From assembly GCA_020696915.1 (NCBI GenBank), contig JAJFMR010000045.1:1-12760 (forward strand): a DNA stretch of 12,760 nucleotides. The letters run 5' to 3'. The DNA comes from Rhizobiaceae bacterium (lineage in GTDB: Bacteria > Pseudomonadota > Alphaproteobacteria > Rhizobiales > Rhizobiaceae). Made by a program: the position numbers and the translations under genes. Below, piece after piece: positions 1-6,838 of the stretch. Positions within the stretch are counted from its first letter, which is position 1. Each line of letters opens with the position of its first letter. Below the pieces are notes generated by a model. That model saw nothing but the letters and a program-made list of their open reading frames with translations, was not told the DNA's origin and made no database searches.

Positions 1-854
1 AAGTCACGATCGGTCGCCGCGCGGTTGTTCGAACCGTGGACCATGTCCCTCAACTGATCGTCGGTCACCTGATGCGGAGGCCAGCCGCCCTGCGGTGCGA
101 CGAGTTGATGTGGCGCATCGTCGACAACCACGCTCTTTGATGCGACGAACGCGGACCCCAGGGGATCTGTAGTGCCCTTCCATTTGCCGACGAAGAATAC
201 GGTGACATCGGCGTCGGGATCGCGCAAGGGCACGACGTAATTCTGGAAATTCGCCACCGAGATCGCCGGACCGAGCGCCTGGTTCAGGTTCTCGGCCCTG
301 GCGCTCGATAGAGTGAGCTCGATGTTTGCCGATGGCAGGTACAGGCGGTTCATCACTTCCAGCAGCTTTTCTGCCTCGGCCGGGTCGAGGGACGTCCCTG
401 CTTTCATCTGCCCGGCGGCGTCCTTGTAACGGATAAAGCGGAAGGCGACGCCGATTTTCCTGCGTTTCACGGTCACGACATCAAGCCTGGCCGTGCCTGA
501 CCGGCTGATGCAATCGAGCCCTGCAGCAGAGCCGGTGACACTGCCTTCTACGGACAGCACCGTGCTGCCGAACTGAATGACGTTCAGCAGGCGGCTGCCG
601 AGCGCCAGGACGTCACTGCGAACAGCCTGTGGGAAATTGTCCGCGTAGATCATCAGCCGGTTGAGGACGCCGGCCGGCGACACCACCTCGACCGTCAGGT
701 TGGTCCTGTCGAATCTCAGGTCGCGATTGACGTCGAACGGGCGGGCGCCGTTGAGGCAGACGAGGGCGAGCCCCTCATAGGGAACGATCAGGCAAGGCGG
801 CGTGGACCCGAAGAAGCCGCAATCCTTCCAGACCGCCGAATAATTGGCAGGCAT
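1..854 (-). CDS. Unrecognised protein, 3' end beyond the window (possible metallopeptidase-like)
   Basis: An open frame of 284 codons runs from an ATG at 854 to the window edge with no stop, so the C-terminus is missing. The ATG is the first usable start: an in-frame TGA lies 54 bases upstream with no ATG, GTG or TTG between. The SD is weak (GGTGAAG). The protein begins MPANYSAVWKDCGFF. There is no signal peptide or membrane segment. The first half looks beta-rich, and a helix near residues 155-170 (LDPAEAEKLLEVMNRLYLP) is followed by another beta-rich stretch. The last visible part reads FVASKSVVVDD, then HGSNNRAATDRD. This layout, with a helix, a strand-rich region and an N-R-x-x-T-D-R-D stretch at the edge, is compatible with a metzincin-type protease whose HExxH lies just outside, but no catalytic motif is visible, so that is a guess. 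It lies 188 bp downstream of another HExxH gene on the same strand and may be co-transcribed with it. The coding frame is secure; the function is not recognised. Confidence 0.7.
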   Translation of the reverse strand, partial: MPANYSAVWKDCGFFGSTPPCLIVPYEGLALVCLNGARPFDVNRDLRFDRTNLTVEVVSPAGVLNRLMIYADNFPQAVRSDVLALGSRLLNVIQFGSTVLSVEGSVTGSAAGLDCISRSGTARLDVVTVKRRKIGVAFRFIRYKDAAGQMKAGTSLDPAEAEKLLEVMNRLYLPSANIELTLSSARAENLNQALGPAISVANFQNYVVPLRDPDADVTVFFVGKWKGTTDPLGSAFVASKSVVVDDAPHQLVAPQGGWPPHQVTDDQLRDMVHGSNNRAATDRD

Positions 855-998
855 AGCTTCACCCAGGAGGTTGTGGCGCGCGATGCGCCTCGAGCAAGGT
901 GATATTCATGCCGCGCGGCGAGTTTGCCGAAGGCCTCCGGCAGGTGATCGCCGTTGTTAACCGCAGACATCCCGGTGGACGATATGTTCGTCTTCCGT

Positions 999-1042
999 CC
1001 GGAGAGAATGAGAAGTGCCTTTGGGACAATCTTCTACTCCGG
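999..1042 (-). terminator. Hairpin directly after the effector-like gene's stop codon, possible terminator
   Basis: Immediately after the TAG stop at 1043-1045 the minus strand can fold: CCGGAG (1042-1037) pairs with CTCCGG (1004-999), and AGAAG (1035-1031) pairs with CTTCT (1015-1011), with unequal bulges of 1 and 6 bases between the stems and a 15-base loop. There is no U-tract after it on the minus strand, so it is not a textbook intrinsic terminator. It may be an RNA-stabilising or attenuating hairpin. A T-run does follow on the plus strand, but no plus-strand gene lies upstream. Confidence 0.3.
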
Positions 1043-1843
1043 CTAAAGTTTTTGACCTAGGAACTCACGGAAGGGGTTGAAAATAGCTGTATTCACAAGG
1101 GCAATTGCGGTATATACATGGCCCCAGGACTTGGAATGCTTTTCGAAGAGCTCCAAATTAGCCGCCAGGAAACCTGAGGAGGTATTGAGGGGAGGACTCA
1201 ATAATCTCTCATAGTCTCCGTAACCATACCGCAAGTTGGTGCTGCCGCCGACGGACAAGTAGACGTCTTGAACGACACATGCCCAAAACTCCTCTTCGTT
1301 CATCCAATCCGAATTCTTGGTCGGAATTGCATTCCGGAGCCCCTGCATCGAGCGAATTGCGTGAATGAGCTCGTGCACGAGGACGTTATCGGCGCGTCTG
1401 TCCCAAATCCTGGGGGCCCTGATCTGTTCGGGACTGAAATAGATAACCACGTCCGAGCCGGCCCCGGTGCCAACCATGTCGGGAGGAGCTTTGTCTTCCC
1501 GCTCGTCGTGGCGCAGCGTGTGGATCTTGTCCCCGTGGCCCGCATACCAGAAGTCCGGGCCCCGTCCGGAAACTCCCTGCGGTGCACTGTCGGGATGGCT
1601 GGCGGGGCTGGCGCTCGCATTATCCATCCCCGCTCCATCGTCCGCCTTTGTCTTGTAAAACGGCTCGATGGTTACGCGCTTCCTGTGCTGCAAAACGAAA
1701 TCGGTAACGACTTTGCCGATGGGGTTTTTGCGGACCGCGTCCAAAGTATCGCGAACGCGCTTTTGATATTCGATCATCTTGTCATGGCTGAAACCGTCCT
1801 TGACCGCCTGTCTGGTAGGTGGGCCAATGCTGATAGCAACCAC
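1043..1843 (-). CDS. HExxH putative zinc metallopeptidase, NleD/M91-type effector-like
   Basis: This 266-aa protein has a clear zinc-protease motif, VHELIHAIRSM, with HELIH at residues 157-161. An acidic EEE at 183-185, about 25 residues on, could supply the third ligand. The combination of short length, HEL(I/L)HA motif and following acidic helix (MNEEEFWACVV) resembles peptidase family M91, the NleD/HopH1-type effectors that bacteria deliver into host or rival cells. This is family resemblance by eye only. There is no signal peptide, as expected for a substrate of a dedicated secretion system. The N-terminal ~60 residues are helical and charged (chaperone-binding or targeting is possible), and residues 67-95 form a low-complexity linker. 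The start is GTG, chosen because GGAGG lies 7 bases upstream. The gene is AT-richer than its neighbours (27/60 GC at 1081-1140, 31/60 at 1201-1260, versus 46/60 at 4921-4980), which suggests horizontal acquisition. It precedes the unrecognised gene at 854 on the same strand. Confidence 0.75.
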   Translation of the reverse strand: MVAISIGPPTRQAVKDGFSHDKMIEYQKRVRDTLDAVRKNPIGKVVTDFVLQHRKRVTIEPFYKTKADDGAGMDNASASPASHPDSAPQGVSGRGPDFWYAGHGDKIHTLRHDEREDKAPPDMVGTGAGSDVVIYFSPEQIRAPRIWDRRADNVLVHELIHAIRSMQGLRNAIPTKNSDWMNEEEFWACVVQDVYLSVGGSTNLRYGYGDYERLLSPPLNTSSGFLAANLELFEKHSKSWGHVYTAIALVNTAIFNPFREFLGQKL

Positions 1844-1850
1844 GGCCAGT

Positions 1851-1855
1851 CCTCC
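1851..1855 (-). promoter_or_regulatory. Strong Shine-Dalgarno GGAGG deciding a GTG start
   Basis: On the minus strand GGAGG is followed by 7 bases and then GTG at 1843-1841. No ATG in this frame competes near it. The site fixes the start of the HExxH gene and argues that the gene is expressed rather than decaying. Confidence 0.6.
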
Positions 1856-2003
1856 AATTCCAACCCGAGGGACCGCTCAACCCTTGTACCGGGCGGACTT
1901 CCCGGCCCGATGCTGATGCTGGCTCGTTTCTGTAACCGGGCGACGCCACCGACTGGGCCGATGTGTTTCCGCCTCGTCGACACTTTGGGCGAACGGAATT
2001 CCG

Positions 2004-2699
2004 TCAAGCGTCGAGGCGGGCCAGTGCATCCCGGTCCAGAGCGCCGTCGTGCAGGGAGGTCGCCACCAGAACGGCTGCAACGCCGAGATGGGACAGTGCG
2101 ATAATGTCGGCCTCGCCGCGGACGCCGCCGGCCGCCACGACCTGGCGATCCCCCGCCCTCGCCATGATCATTTCCAGCAGCGCCAGATCCGGGCCGCCGC
2201 CGGAACCGACCTGCGCCAGCGTCATGACGATGATCGTCTGAGGCCAAAGGCCGGGCTCGTCGAGGAACGATGGAGGGCCGCGAAACCCGTCGGCGAAGAA
2301 GTCGAGCGAGAGGATGAGTTTCTTGTGGCCCTGGAAGCGCCGGAGCAGGGCATCGTCCACCTGCGATTCCGATCCCAGTACGGGTGAGAGCGACGCGTGG
2401 CCGAGGGCGGCTTCCAGTTTGCCGGCATCCCCGAAACCGGCGTCCAGCCAGATATCCGGCGCGTCGAGACGCGAGAGCCGCGCCAGCGCAGCATCGTTCG
2501 GCGGGCGGCCCGCGATAGCATCGAGATCGGCGACGTAGAACGTCCCGAAGGAATGAAGCGAGCGCATGCCGCGGGCGACGTCGACGATGTCGGCAGTTGT
2601 GCTGAGCGGCGTGACGATGGGCCTGTAATCGGCGCGCCGGCCTCCGGCCGCCCGCACGACCACGCCATCTTTCAAGTCCAGCACCGGAATGATACGCAA
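2004..2699 (-). CDS. HisA-like TIM-barrel protein of the H4MPT/methylofuran gene island
   Basis: This is a 231-aa protein with the HisA/HisF half-barrel hallmarks. The N-terminal strand RIIPVLDLKDG (Asp8) corresponds to the HisA catalytic aspartate region, and YVADLDAIAG at 54-63 corresponds to HisA's VDLDGA segment. A second strand-end aspartate is at D132 (ILSLDFF), and VAAGGVRG near the C-terminus is a phosphate-binding loop. It is probably not a histidine enzyme: HisA-related proteins (COG1411 type) recur in methanogens and H4MPT-using bacteria beside C1-carrier genes, and the neighbours here are all of that class. The exact reaction is not known to me. The start is TTG: GGAG sits 8 bases upstream, the protein then begins right at the first barrel strand, and no in-frame ATG or GTG is near. 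A much longer in-frame extension upstream is antisense to the next gene and is rejected. It is divergent from the MfnF-like gene with only 39 bp between starts. Family confident, role inferred. Confidence 0.85.
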   Translation of the reverse strand: MRIIPVLDLKDGVVVRAAGGRRADYRPIVTPLSTTADIVDVARGMRSLHSFGTFYVADLDAIAGRPPNDAALARLSRLDAPDIWLDAGFGDAGKLEAALGHASLSPVLGSESQVDDALLRRFQGHKKLILSLDFFADGFRGPPSFLDEPGLWPQTIIVMTLAQVGSGGGPDLALLEMIMARAGDRQVVAAGGVRGEADIIALSHLGVAAVLVATSLHDGALDRDALARLDA

Positions 2700-2707
2700 C
2701 GAAAGAG

Positions 2708-2711
2708 CTCC
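2708..2711 (-). promoter_or_regulatory. Shine-Dalgarno GGAG supporting a TTG start
   Basis: GGAG on the minus strand is separated by 8 bases from TTG at 2699-2697. It is the main reason for assigning the HisA-like gene a TTG start, which may keep its translation low. Confidence 0.5.
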
Positions 2712-2738
2712 ATCGTCCTGCCGGTTGCAGGGCTGCCG

Positions 2739-3812
2739 ATGAAAGCCCGAAGAATGGAAAAAGGAAAGAACGCCATCGCCGGCTTCGACGTCGGCGGCGC
2801 GCATCTCAAGGTCGCCCGCGCCGAGCAGGGCCGCATCGTCGCTGCCGCGACTTCCGCAATGCCCCTCTGGCAGGGACTGGACCATTTGGCCCGCGGGTTC
2901 GACGAAGCAGAGCGGCTCTTTCAGGGCGCCGAAATCTGCGCCTTCACGATGACGGGCGAACTGTCCGACGTGTTTCGGTCGCGGCTCGAAGGCGTCCAGA
3001 CGCTGCTGACCCTCATCAGGGAGCGTTTCGGCGGCGGAAGAATCCTGATCTATGCCGGCCGGTCCGGTTTCGTCGACGTCGAACGCGCGGCTCGCTCGGC
3101 CGCGGACGTGGCTTCCGCCAACTGGCATGCCACCGCGTCGCTGGTGGCGGACAGGGTCGGGGAAGGCCTGTTCGTGGACATGGGATCGACCACCACGGAC
3201 GTCATCGCGTTGAACAACGGGGTCGTGGCTCACCAGGGCTACACCGACGCCGAAAGGCTGTTGAGCGGCGAGCTCGTCTACACGGGCTTTACCCGCAGCT
3301 TCCCGTTTGCCGTTGCCGGGATTGCACCGGTGGGCGGAGGGCTGACCCCGCTGATGAACGAGTATTTCGCCTCGATGGCCGATGTCCACCGCATCCTGGG
3401 GGTCCTCGACGAAGGGGACGACAGGCATCCTGCCGCAGACGGCAAGGAGAAGACAAGGGCGGCATCGGTTGTCCGTCTGGCGCGCATGGTGGGCCGCGAC
3501 GCGGCCGATCTGGGCGTCAGGGAATGGCGCGACCTGGCACGCTGGTTCAGCGAGCAGCAGCTGCGCGCCATCCACGATGCGGCGTTCCGGGTGGGGGCGC
3601 GGCTCTCCGACGAGGCGCCCGTGGTGGCCGCGGGAACCGGACGCTGGCAGATCGGCCGGCTGGCCGAGCGCCTTCAGCGCCGCTTTGTCGACTTCGCCGA
3701 CGTCGTTCCGGCCAGCGACCACGCCCGCAACCAGGTGAGCAGTGCCGCGCCAGCCGCTGCCGTGGCCCTTCTTGCCGGCCGGGCGCCTGGGCGGCTGGAA
3801 CAGCTTTCATGA
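2739..3812 (+). CDS. H4MPT-linked C1 pathway protein, hydantoinase/oxoprolinase-like (MfnF family)
   Basis: This 357-aa protein has an ASKHA-type fold. Its first phosphate loop is FDVGGAHLKVA (16-26), its second is VDMGSTTTDVI (146-156), and an AGTGRW loop lies near the C-terminus. The GGAHLK signature with MTGELSDVF (71-79) and ELVYTGF is typical of the family described as 'probable H4MPT-linked C1 transfer pathway protein' (TIGR03123, COG1548). As I recall, the archaeal member is MfnF, which couples the activated furan (F1-PP) to the gamma-glutamyl-tyramine part of methanofuran. In methylotrophs the corresponding product would be methylofuran, which carries tyrosine rather than tyramine, so substrate detail must differ. 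The start at 2739 has AGGG upstream; an in-frame ATG at 2754 would remove five residues. The frame stays open upstream to 2397, but that part is antisense to the HisA-like gene. It is convergent with the DUF447 gene. Family assignment strong, reaction inferred. Confidence 0.9.
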   Translation: MKARRMEKGKNAIAGFDVGGAHLKVARAEQGRIVAAATSAMPLWQGLDHLARGFDEAERLFQGAEICAFTMTGELSDVFRSRLEGVQTLLTLIRERFGGGRILIYAGRSGFVDVERAARSAADVASANWHATASLVADRVGEGLFVDMGSTTTDVIALNNGVVAHQGYTDAERLLSGELVYTGFTRSFPFAVAGIAPVGGGLTPLMNEYFASMADVHRILGVLDEGDDRHPAADGKEKTRAASVVRLARMVGRDAADLGVREWRDLARWFSEQQLRAIHDAAFRVGARLSDEAPVVAAGTGRWQIGRLAERLQRRFVDFADVVPASDHARNQVSSAAPAAAVALLAGRAPGRLEQLS

Positions 3813-3972
3813 CGAGCAAGGCGAGCTACCCCATGCCCGCCGCGCCCCTCCGGGTACCTGTCTCATCATGCCGGCCATGGCAACGGCACACCATTGCGTC
3901 CGGCTGGCAAGGTCCACCTGAGGCCTGGTGCAGCGTCTTCACGTCGCGCCCAGGCCCCTATCGATGGGACCT
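3813..3972. other. Intergenic gap between convergent genes, with a 7-bp inverted repeat
   Basis: The 160 bases separate the ends of the MfnF-like gene and the DUF447 gene. GGCCTGG (3922-3928) and CCAGGCC (3950-3956) form a perfect 7-bp stem with a loop of about 21 bases, possibly a weak bidirectional terminator, with no clear T-run on either side. An ATG overlaps the upstream stop (ATGA at 3809), but the frame it opens runs antisense into DUF447 and encodes nothing recognisable. Confidence 0.4.
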
Positions 3973-4554
3973 TCACAACGGCGAGTTGGTCGAGCCCTCC
4001 GCGAAATATCGCTTCACGCGCTGCATCAGCCAGCCCCAGGCTTCGCTCTCTTCGGGGCCGGCGGTCTTCTCGACGGCGATTGCCAGGTAGGCGATCTCGG
4101 TCTCGATCTTTTCCCGGGGCAGCATGTCGAGCCGGCTCGTCAGGATCGCGAGTTCCAGCACCGCCGCCTTGGCGCGGTTCAGACCGGTGAACGGGGCGTG
4201 CGTCGCCGCCGCGGCGACGCGGCAGAAATGGCGCGGGCGTACCCCGTCGTCGGCCACGCGCTCGACCTTCAGAACGGTGTGGGCAAGCGCCGCTTCGAGC
4301 CGCGGCACCGGACAGCCGTGAACCGGCACGACAGGCCAGTCCCGGCGGCCCGTCAGGCAGCCCGCGAAGACACGAACATCGTCGGTATGGCTGGCGACCG
4401 CGAACGGCACCTCGGCCAGGTTGTCGAGCGTGACCGATGGACGGAAGGGCGCGATCACCCAGCCTTCCCCTTCCGCTATGATGCCGAGCGGCGCCAGGTG
4501 AACCTTGCCGCTCCCGTCCACCGTGGTGACGATCGTCTCGCGGATCATGGGCAT
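3973..4554 (-). CDS. DUF447 protein, FMN-binding split-barrel-like
   Basis: This 193-aa protein is the usual length for DUF447. The N-terminal half (MIRETIVTTVD, then HLAPLGI, WVIAPFRPSVTLDNL at 32-46, then FAVASHTDDVRVFAG) has the beta-strand pattern of flavin-reductase-like split barrels. The C-terminal half is helical (LNRAKAAVLELAILTSRLDML). DUF447 genes occur mostly in methanogens and in bacteria with the H4MPT pathway, so a role in C1-carrier cofactor synthesis is inferred. FMN binding is a fold-based guess and no reaction is known to me. It is the last gene of the five-gene minus operon: its ATG lies 8 bases beyond the TAA of the DHPS-like gene, and that gene's A-rich end (AAAAAAAAG) takes the place of a strong SD, so translational coupling is likely. 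There is no signal peptide or membrane segment, so it is probably cytoplasmic. Confidence 0.85.
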   Translation of the reverse strand: MPMIRETIVTTVDGSGKVHLAPLGIIAEGEGWVIAPFRPSVTLDNLAEVPFAVASHTDDVRVFAGCLTGRRDWPVVPVHGCPVPRLEAALAHTVLKVERVADDGVRPRHFCRVAAAATHAPFTGLNRAKAAVLELAILTSRLDMLPREKIETEIAYLAIAVEKTAGPEESEAWGWLMQRVKRYFAEGSTNSPL

Positions 4555-4562
4555 GCTCTATT

Positions 4563-5954
4563 TTACTTTTTTTTCGCGTGCAGCGTCGGCCCGGCTTCGG
4601 CCAGCCGCGTGCGGTCGGTTTCGGGCGGCGGAAAGGCCACGCCGAAGTTCAGCGGCTCGTCCTGCACATAGCGTTTGCCGAGCCGCCAGGCGATCTCCGC
4701 CTTCATCAGCTCGGCGCCGAGATAGAATGCGTGTGCCCCGTCCGACTCGACACCGAGGCCCGCGAAAAGCGAGAACGCATCGGTCGCCACGGCGTGGCCC
4801 TTGCCGTTGAAGACGTGGATACCGTCCGGGGCGGTGGCGATGCGGAAATTGGCGTCGCGCACGGAAGCCGCCAGGGCGTCGATATCGGCGAGCGTGGCGA
4901 CGAAGGGTTTCCGGTCATGCACCTGCAGCAGCCCGGGATGGTAGCCGCGCGGCAGGGCGCCGTCGGCGCGGGCGGCAAAAAGGGTGCGGCGGGCGACGTC
5001 GTGCTCCTCGACGGTGCGGACCGTGTGGGGGCTGACATTGACGGTGAGGACGTTGCGGATCCCGAGTTCGGAGCAAAGTCCGGCGAGCAGCGCCGTCGTC
5101 CCCGAGCTGTCGGCATCGGTCAGCTCGGTGAGATTGCCGGTGCCCATCAGAAGCTCGGCCTGCGGCCAGCGCCGCCGCGCCTCGATGAAGCGGCCGATCG
5201 ACCGGGCGAAGCCGAAATGGATTGGGTCCAGCACGGGATCGGCGATGAACTGGATGCGGGCTTGCTCCGCCGCCTCGATGGCGCGCCCGAGCGACTCGAG
5301 ATCGCCGGGAACTGACGGGATGAGGACCGGAACGGCGGCGTGATCGAAGGCCAGCGGCAGCGTGTCTTCGTCGAGGCTGAGCAGGTAGTCGGCTCCAGCC
5401 GCAGCGCCGGTCCTGAGTTCGTCGGTCACGGCCGAATCGACGCTTACGGAAAAGCCCTCGGATTTCAATGCGTGTACCGCCTCGCCGAGCAGCGGAAACG
5501 GCGTCGCGGGCAGGCAGCCCAGGTCGATGACGTCGGCGCCTGCCGCGGAAAGTTGTCCGGCTCGCATGACGATGCTCTCGATGGACAGCGCCGGCGCGTC
5601 GACGATCTCGGCGAAGATGCGCAGATCGTGACGCGAAAGGTCCGGCGGCTGGCCCTTGCGGCCGAGAAAGGCGGGAAGGTCGGCGATCTCGTCGGGACCG
5701 CGCAGGAAGGGCACGCCGAAATGCGCCGACAGGCTGTCGAGGTCGCCGCGGTAGCGGCCGGGCAGGATGATGCGCGCCTCGCCTCCCTCGAGCTTCAGCC
5801 GGCGCTTGATGATCTCCTCGGTCATCAGCGCCGCGACCTTGACGCCGATGTCGACGACTTCCCAGGAGAATTCCGTCGTGCCGAGCCCCTCGAGCAACCT
5901 GTCCAGCCGGGCTTTGGCCAGATGGCCCGTCAGGAAGACGATGAGCTCAGGCAC
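4563..5954 (-). CDS. Dihydropteroate-synthase-like protein (DUF6513/TIGR00284 type)
   Basis: The protein is 463 aa and starts with GTG. The N-terminal ~110 residues (MPELIVFLTG, DIGVKVAALMTEEI, IILPGRYRGD) form the extra domain found in this family and absent from folate DHPS. A DHPS-like TIM barrel follows: AGADVIDLGCLP (138-149) matches the DHPS 'D-I-G-G' strand region, then VSVDSAV (170-176), FIADPVLDPIHFG (236-248) and LLMGTGNLTELTD (268-280). The C-terminal ~100 residues continue with conserved-looking LGAELMKAEIA. Members accompany H4MPT/methanofuran genes. Candidate roles are a condensation using a pterin diphosphate or, by analogy with the SN1-type coupling of furan diphosphate, a step in methylofuran assembly; the sequence alone does not decide. 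The start overlaps the end of the 84-aa gene by 8 bases (GTGCCTGA). The 3' end carries an in-frame A-AAA-AAG heptamer just before the stop, reported separately. Confidence 0.88.
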   Translation of the reverse strand: MPELIVFLTGHLAKARLDRLLEGLGTTEFSWEVVDIGVKVAALMTEEIIKRRLKLEGGEARIILPGRYRGDLDSLSAHFGVPFLRGPDEIADLPAFLGRKGQPPDLSRHDLRIFAEIVDAPALSIESIVMRAGQLSAAGADVIDLGCLPATPFPLLGEAVHALKSEGFSVSVDSAVTDELRTGAAAGADYLLSLDEDTLPLAFDHAAVPVLIPSVPGDLESLGRAIEAAEQARIQFIADPVLDPIHFGFARSIGRFIEARRRWPQAELLMGTGNLTELTDADSSGTTALLAGLCSELGIRNVLTVNVSPHTVRTVEEHDVARRTLFAARADGALPRGYHPGLLQVHDRKPFVATLADIDALAASVRDANFRIATAPDGIHVFNGKGHAVATDAFSLFAGLGVESDGAHAFYLGAELMKAEIAWRLGKRYVQDEPLNFGVAFPPPETDRTRLAEAGPTLHAKKK

Positions 5955-6201
5955 GGGATTCGAGTTCCGCCCGGCGCTCCAGGACCGCGCCTCCGAGACC
6001 GGCCAGCGATTCGACGACGCGCGCCCGTTCGAAGCTTTTCAGCCGTTCCGTGTTTCCCAGGTCGATGCGGCGGGAATAGACGTTGACCAGGCCGTGTGTC
6101 GCCATGGTTTCGAGCTCCGGCGCGGTGTCGCAGGCGAAAACGAAGAAATGTCCGGACCCGGTCAGCACCCATGCCCGGCGCGGAGTGTGAAGCCTCACCA
6201 T
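5947..6201 (-). CDS. Small conserved-context protein of unknown function (84 aa)
   Basis: I do not recognise a family. The protein is short and soluble: a beta-like start (RAWVLTGSGHFFVFACD), a middle segment LVNVYSRRIDLGNTERLKSFERA, and a charged C-terminal helix ending AVLERRAELESRA. It has one Cys, no signal peptide and no zinc motif. It is very probably real because it fits the operon exactly: its ATG is 4 bases after the kinase's TAG, with GGATAGAAGG in front, and its TGA overlaps the DHPS-like GTG by 8 bases. Everything around it makes C1-carrier cofactors, so it may be an accessory subunit of the kinase or the DHPS-like enzyme, or an uncharacterised pathway enzyme. This is inference from position only. 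Confidence 0.75.
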   Translation of the reverse strand: MVRLHTPRRAWVLTGSGHFFVFACDTAPELETMATHGLVNVYSRRIDLGNTERLKSFERARVVESLAGLGGAVLERRAELESRA

Positions 6202-6205
6202 CCTT

Positions 6206-6838
6206 CTATCCTGCCGCGCGGATCGCGGACCCGTTTATCCGGAAGCCTGGCAGCTTTCCCGCCGCCAGGCTTGCCGCAGCCCCGGCCGCCTCGCCGGGGC
6301 CGGCCAGCCGGAGCTCGATGCCGCCAGGCAGCATGGAGGCGAATGCCGCGTCGACGATGCCCCTGGCCGCCAGGCTGGCGACCTCGTCCCCGCTGCCGAA
6401 AGCACGCGTCTGCTTGATGAGGAGAAGAGCTTTGGCGCCGACTCGACCGGTGAGCCATGCAGCCAGCGCGTCCGAGGTCACGTTCCAGGAAGCTTCGATC
6501 CCTTGGTCCGCCAAAGCCAGCGACGACGGCAGCCACACCGGGATTGTGCCGGCGGCGAGTGCCCGCTCGATGTCGGCGCGAGTTCTGGCGGCAGCGAACC
6601 GGTGGTGGCGATCGAGGATGACATGACCGAACTGCTCCATGGCGAGCAGGGCCATGGCATGCGCCGCCCTGTCCGAGAAGCCGAGTCGACGCTGCGCATC
6701 ACGCACCTGATCGGCGAACGGCCCACCGCCGGGCACGATCACCAGCGGCAGCCGTGCTCCGGCCAGCGCAGCCAGCCAGACTACCATTTGCCGCGCTTTG
6801 GCCGTGCTGCCGCCGATCTTGACGACGACGGTCTTCAT
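6206..6838 (-). CDS. Amino-acid-kinase-fold kinase, MfnE-like
   Basis: This 210-aa protein has the amino acid kinase fold: KIGGS at 7-11 (the nucleotide-phosphate Lys/Gly loop), VPGGGPFADQVR at 35-46 (the second glycine loop), and NVTSDALAAWLTGRVGAKALLLIKQ across residues 119-143, the D-A-x-A-(x)n-K-x-L-L-x-x pattern typical of aspartokinase, UMP kinase and carbamate kinase relatives. It is shorter than aspartokinase and lacks ACT domains. The archaeal relative MfnE (COG2054 type) phosphorylates 5-(aminomethyl)-3-furanmethanol phosphate to the diphosphate before coupling, and the adjacent MfnB domain would make the precursor, so the same role in methylofuran synthesis is likely. The start ATG overlaps the upstream gene's TGA (ATGA). 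The C-terminal tail (LPGFRINGSAIRAAG) looks intact. Fold certain, substrate inferred. Confidence 0.85.
   Translation of the reverse strand: MKTVVVKIGGSTAKARQMVVWLAALAGARLPLVIVPGGGPFADQVRDAQRRLGFSDRAAHAMALLAMEQFGHVILDRHHRFAAARTRADIERALAAGTIPVWLPSSLALADQGIEASWNVTSDALAAWLTGRVGAKALLLIKQTRAFGSGDEVASLAARGIVDAAFASMLPGGIELRLAGPGEAAGAAASLAAGKLPGFRINGSAIRAAG

Noticed and set aside
856..910. Short leader-like frame (16 codons) ending just before the ATG at 854
   Set aside because: It has no SD and no run of regulatory codons. The TGA placement could be chance, so it is not called as a leader peptide.
788..970. 60-aa minus-strand frame overlapping the start of the partial gene
   Set aside because: It has no SD and an Arg/Ser/Ala-rich shadow composition, and it overlaps the better supported frame starting at 854.
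1268..2104. Long plus-strand open frame opposite the HExxH gene
   Set aside because: It is antisense to a gene with a clear motif and strong SD, its translation has no recognisable domain, and it runs across the intergenic gap.
2397..2738. In-frame upstream extension of the MfnF-like protein
   Set aside because: It lies antisense over the HisA-like gene. Family proteins begin shortly before the GGAHLK loop.
2700..3722. In-frame upstream extension of the HisA-like gene to a 572-aa protein
   Set aside because: The extension is the antisense of the MfnF-like gene. The TIM barrel begins at the TTG at 2699 with its own SD.
3809..4090. Frame starting with ATGA overlap after the MfnF-like gene, a possible coupled extra gene
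   Set aside because: Only about 160 bases are free before it runs antisense through DUF447. The composition is Pro/Ser/Arg-rich with no domain.
5340..6086. Plus-strand 248-aa frame across the DHPS-like gene
   Set aside because: It is antisense to a well-supported DHPS-like protein, a typical high-GC shadow frame rich in Arg/Gly/Ala.
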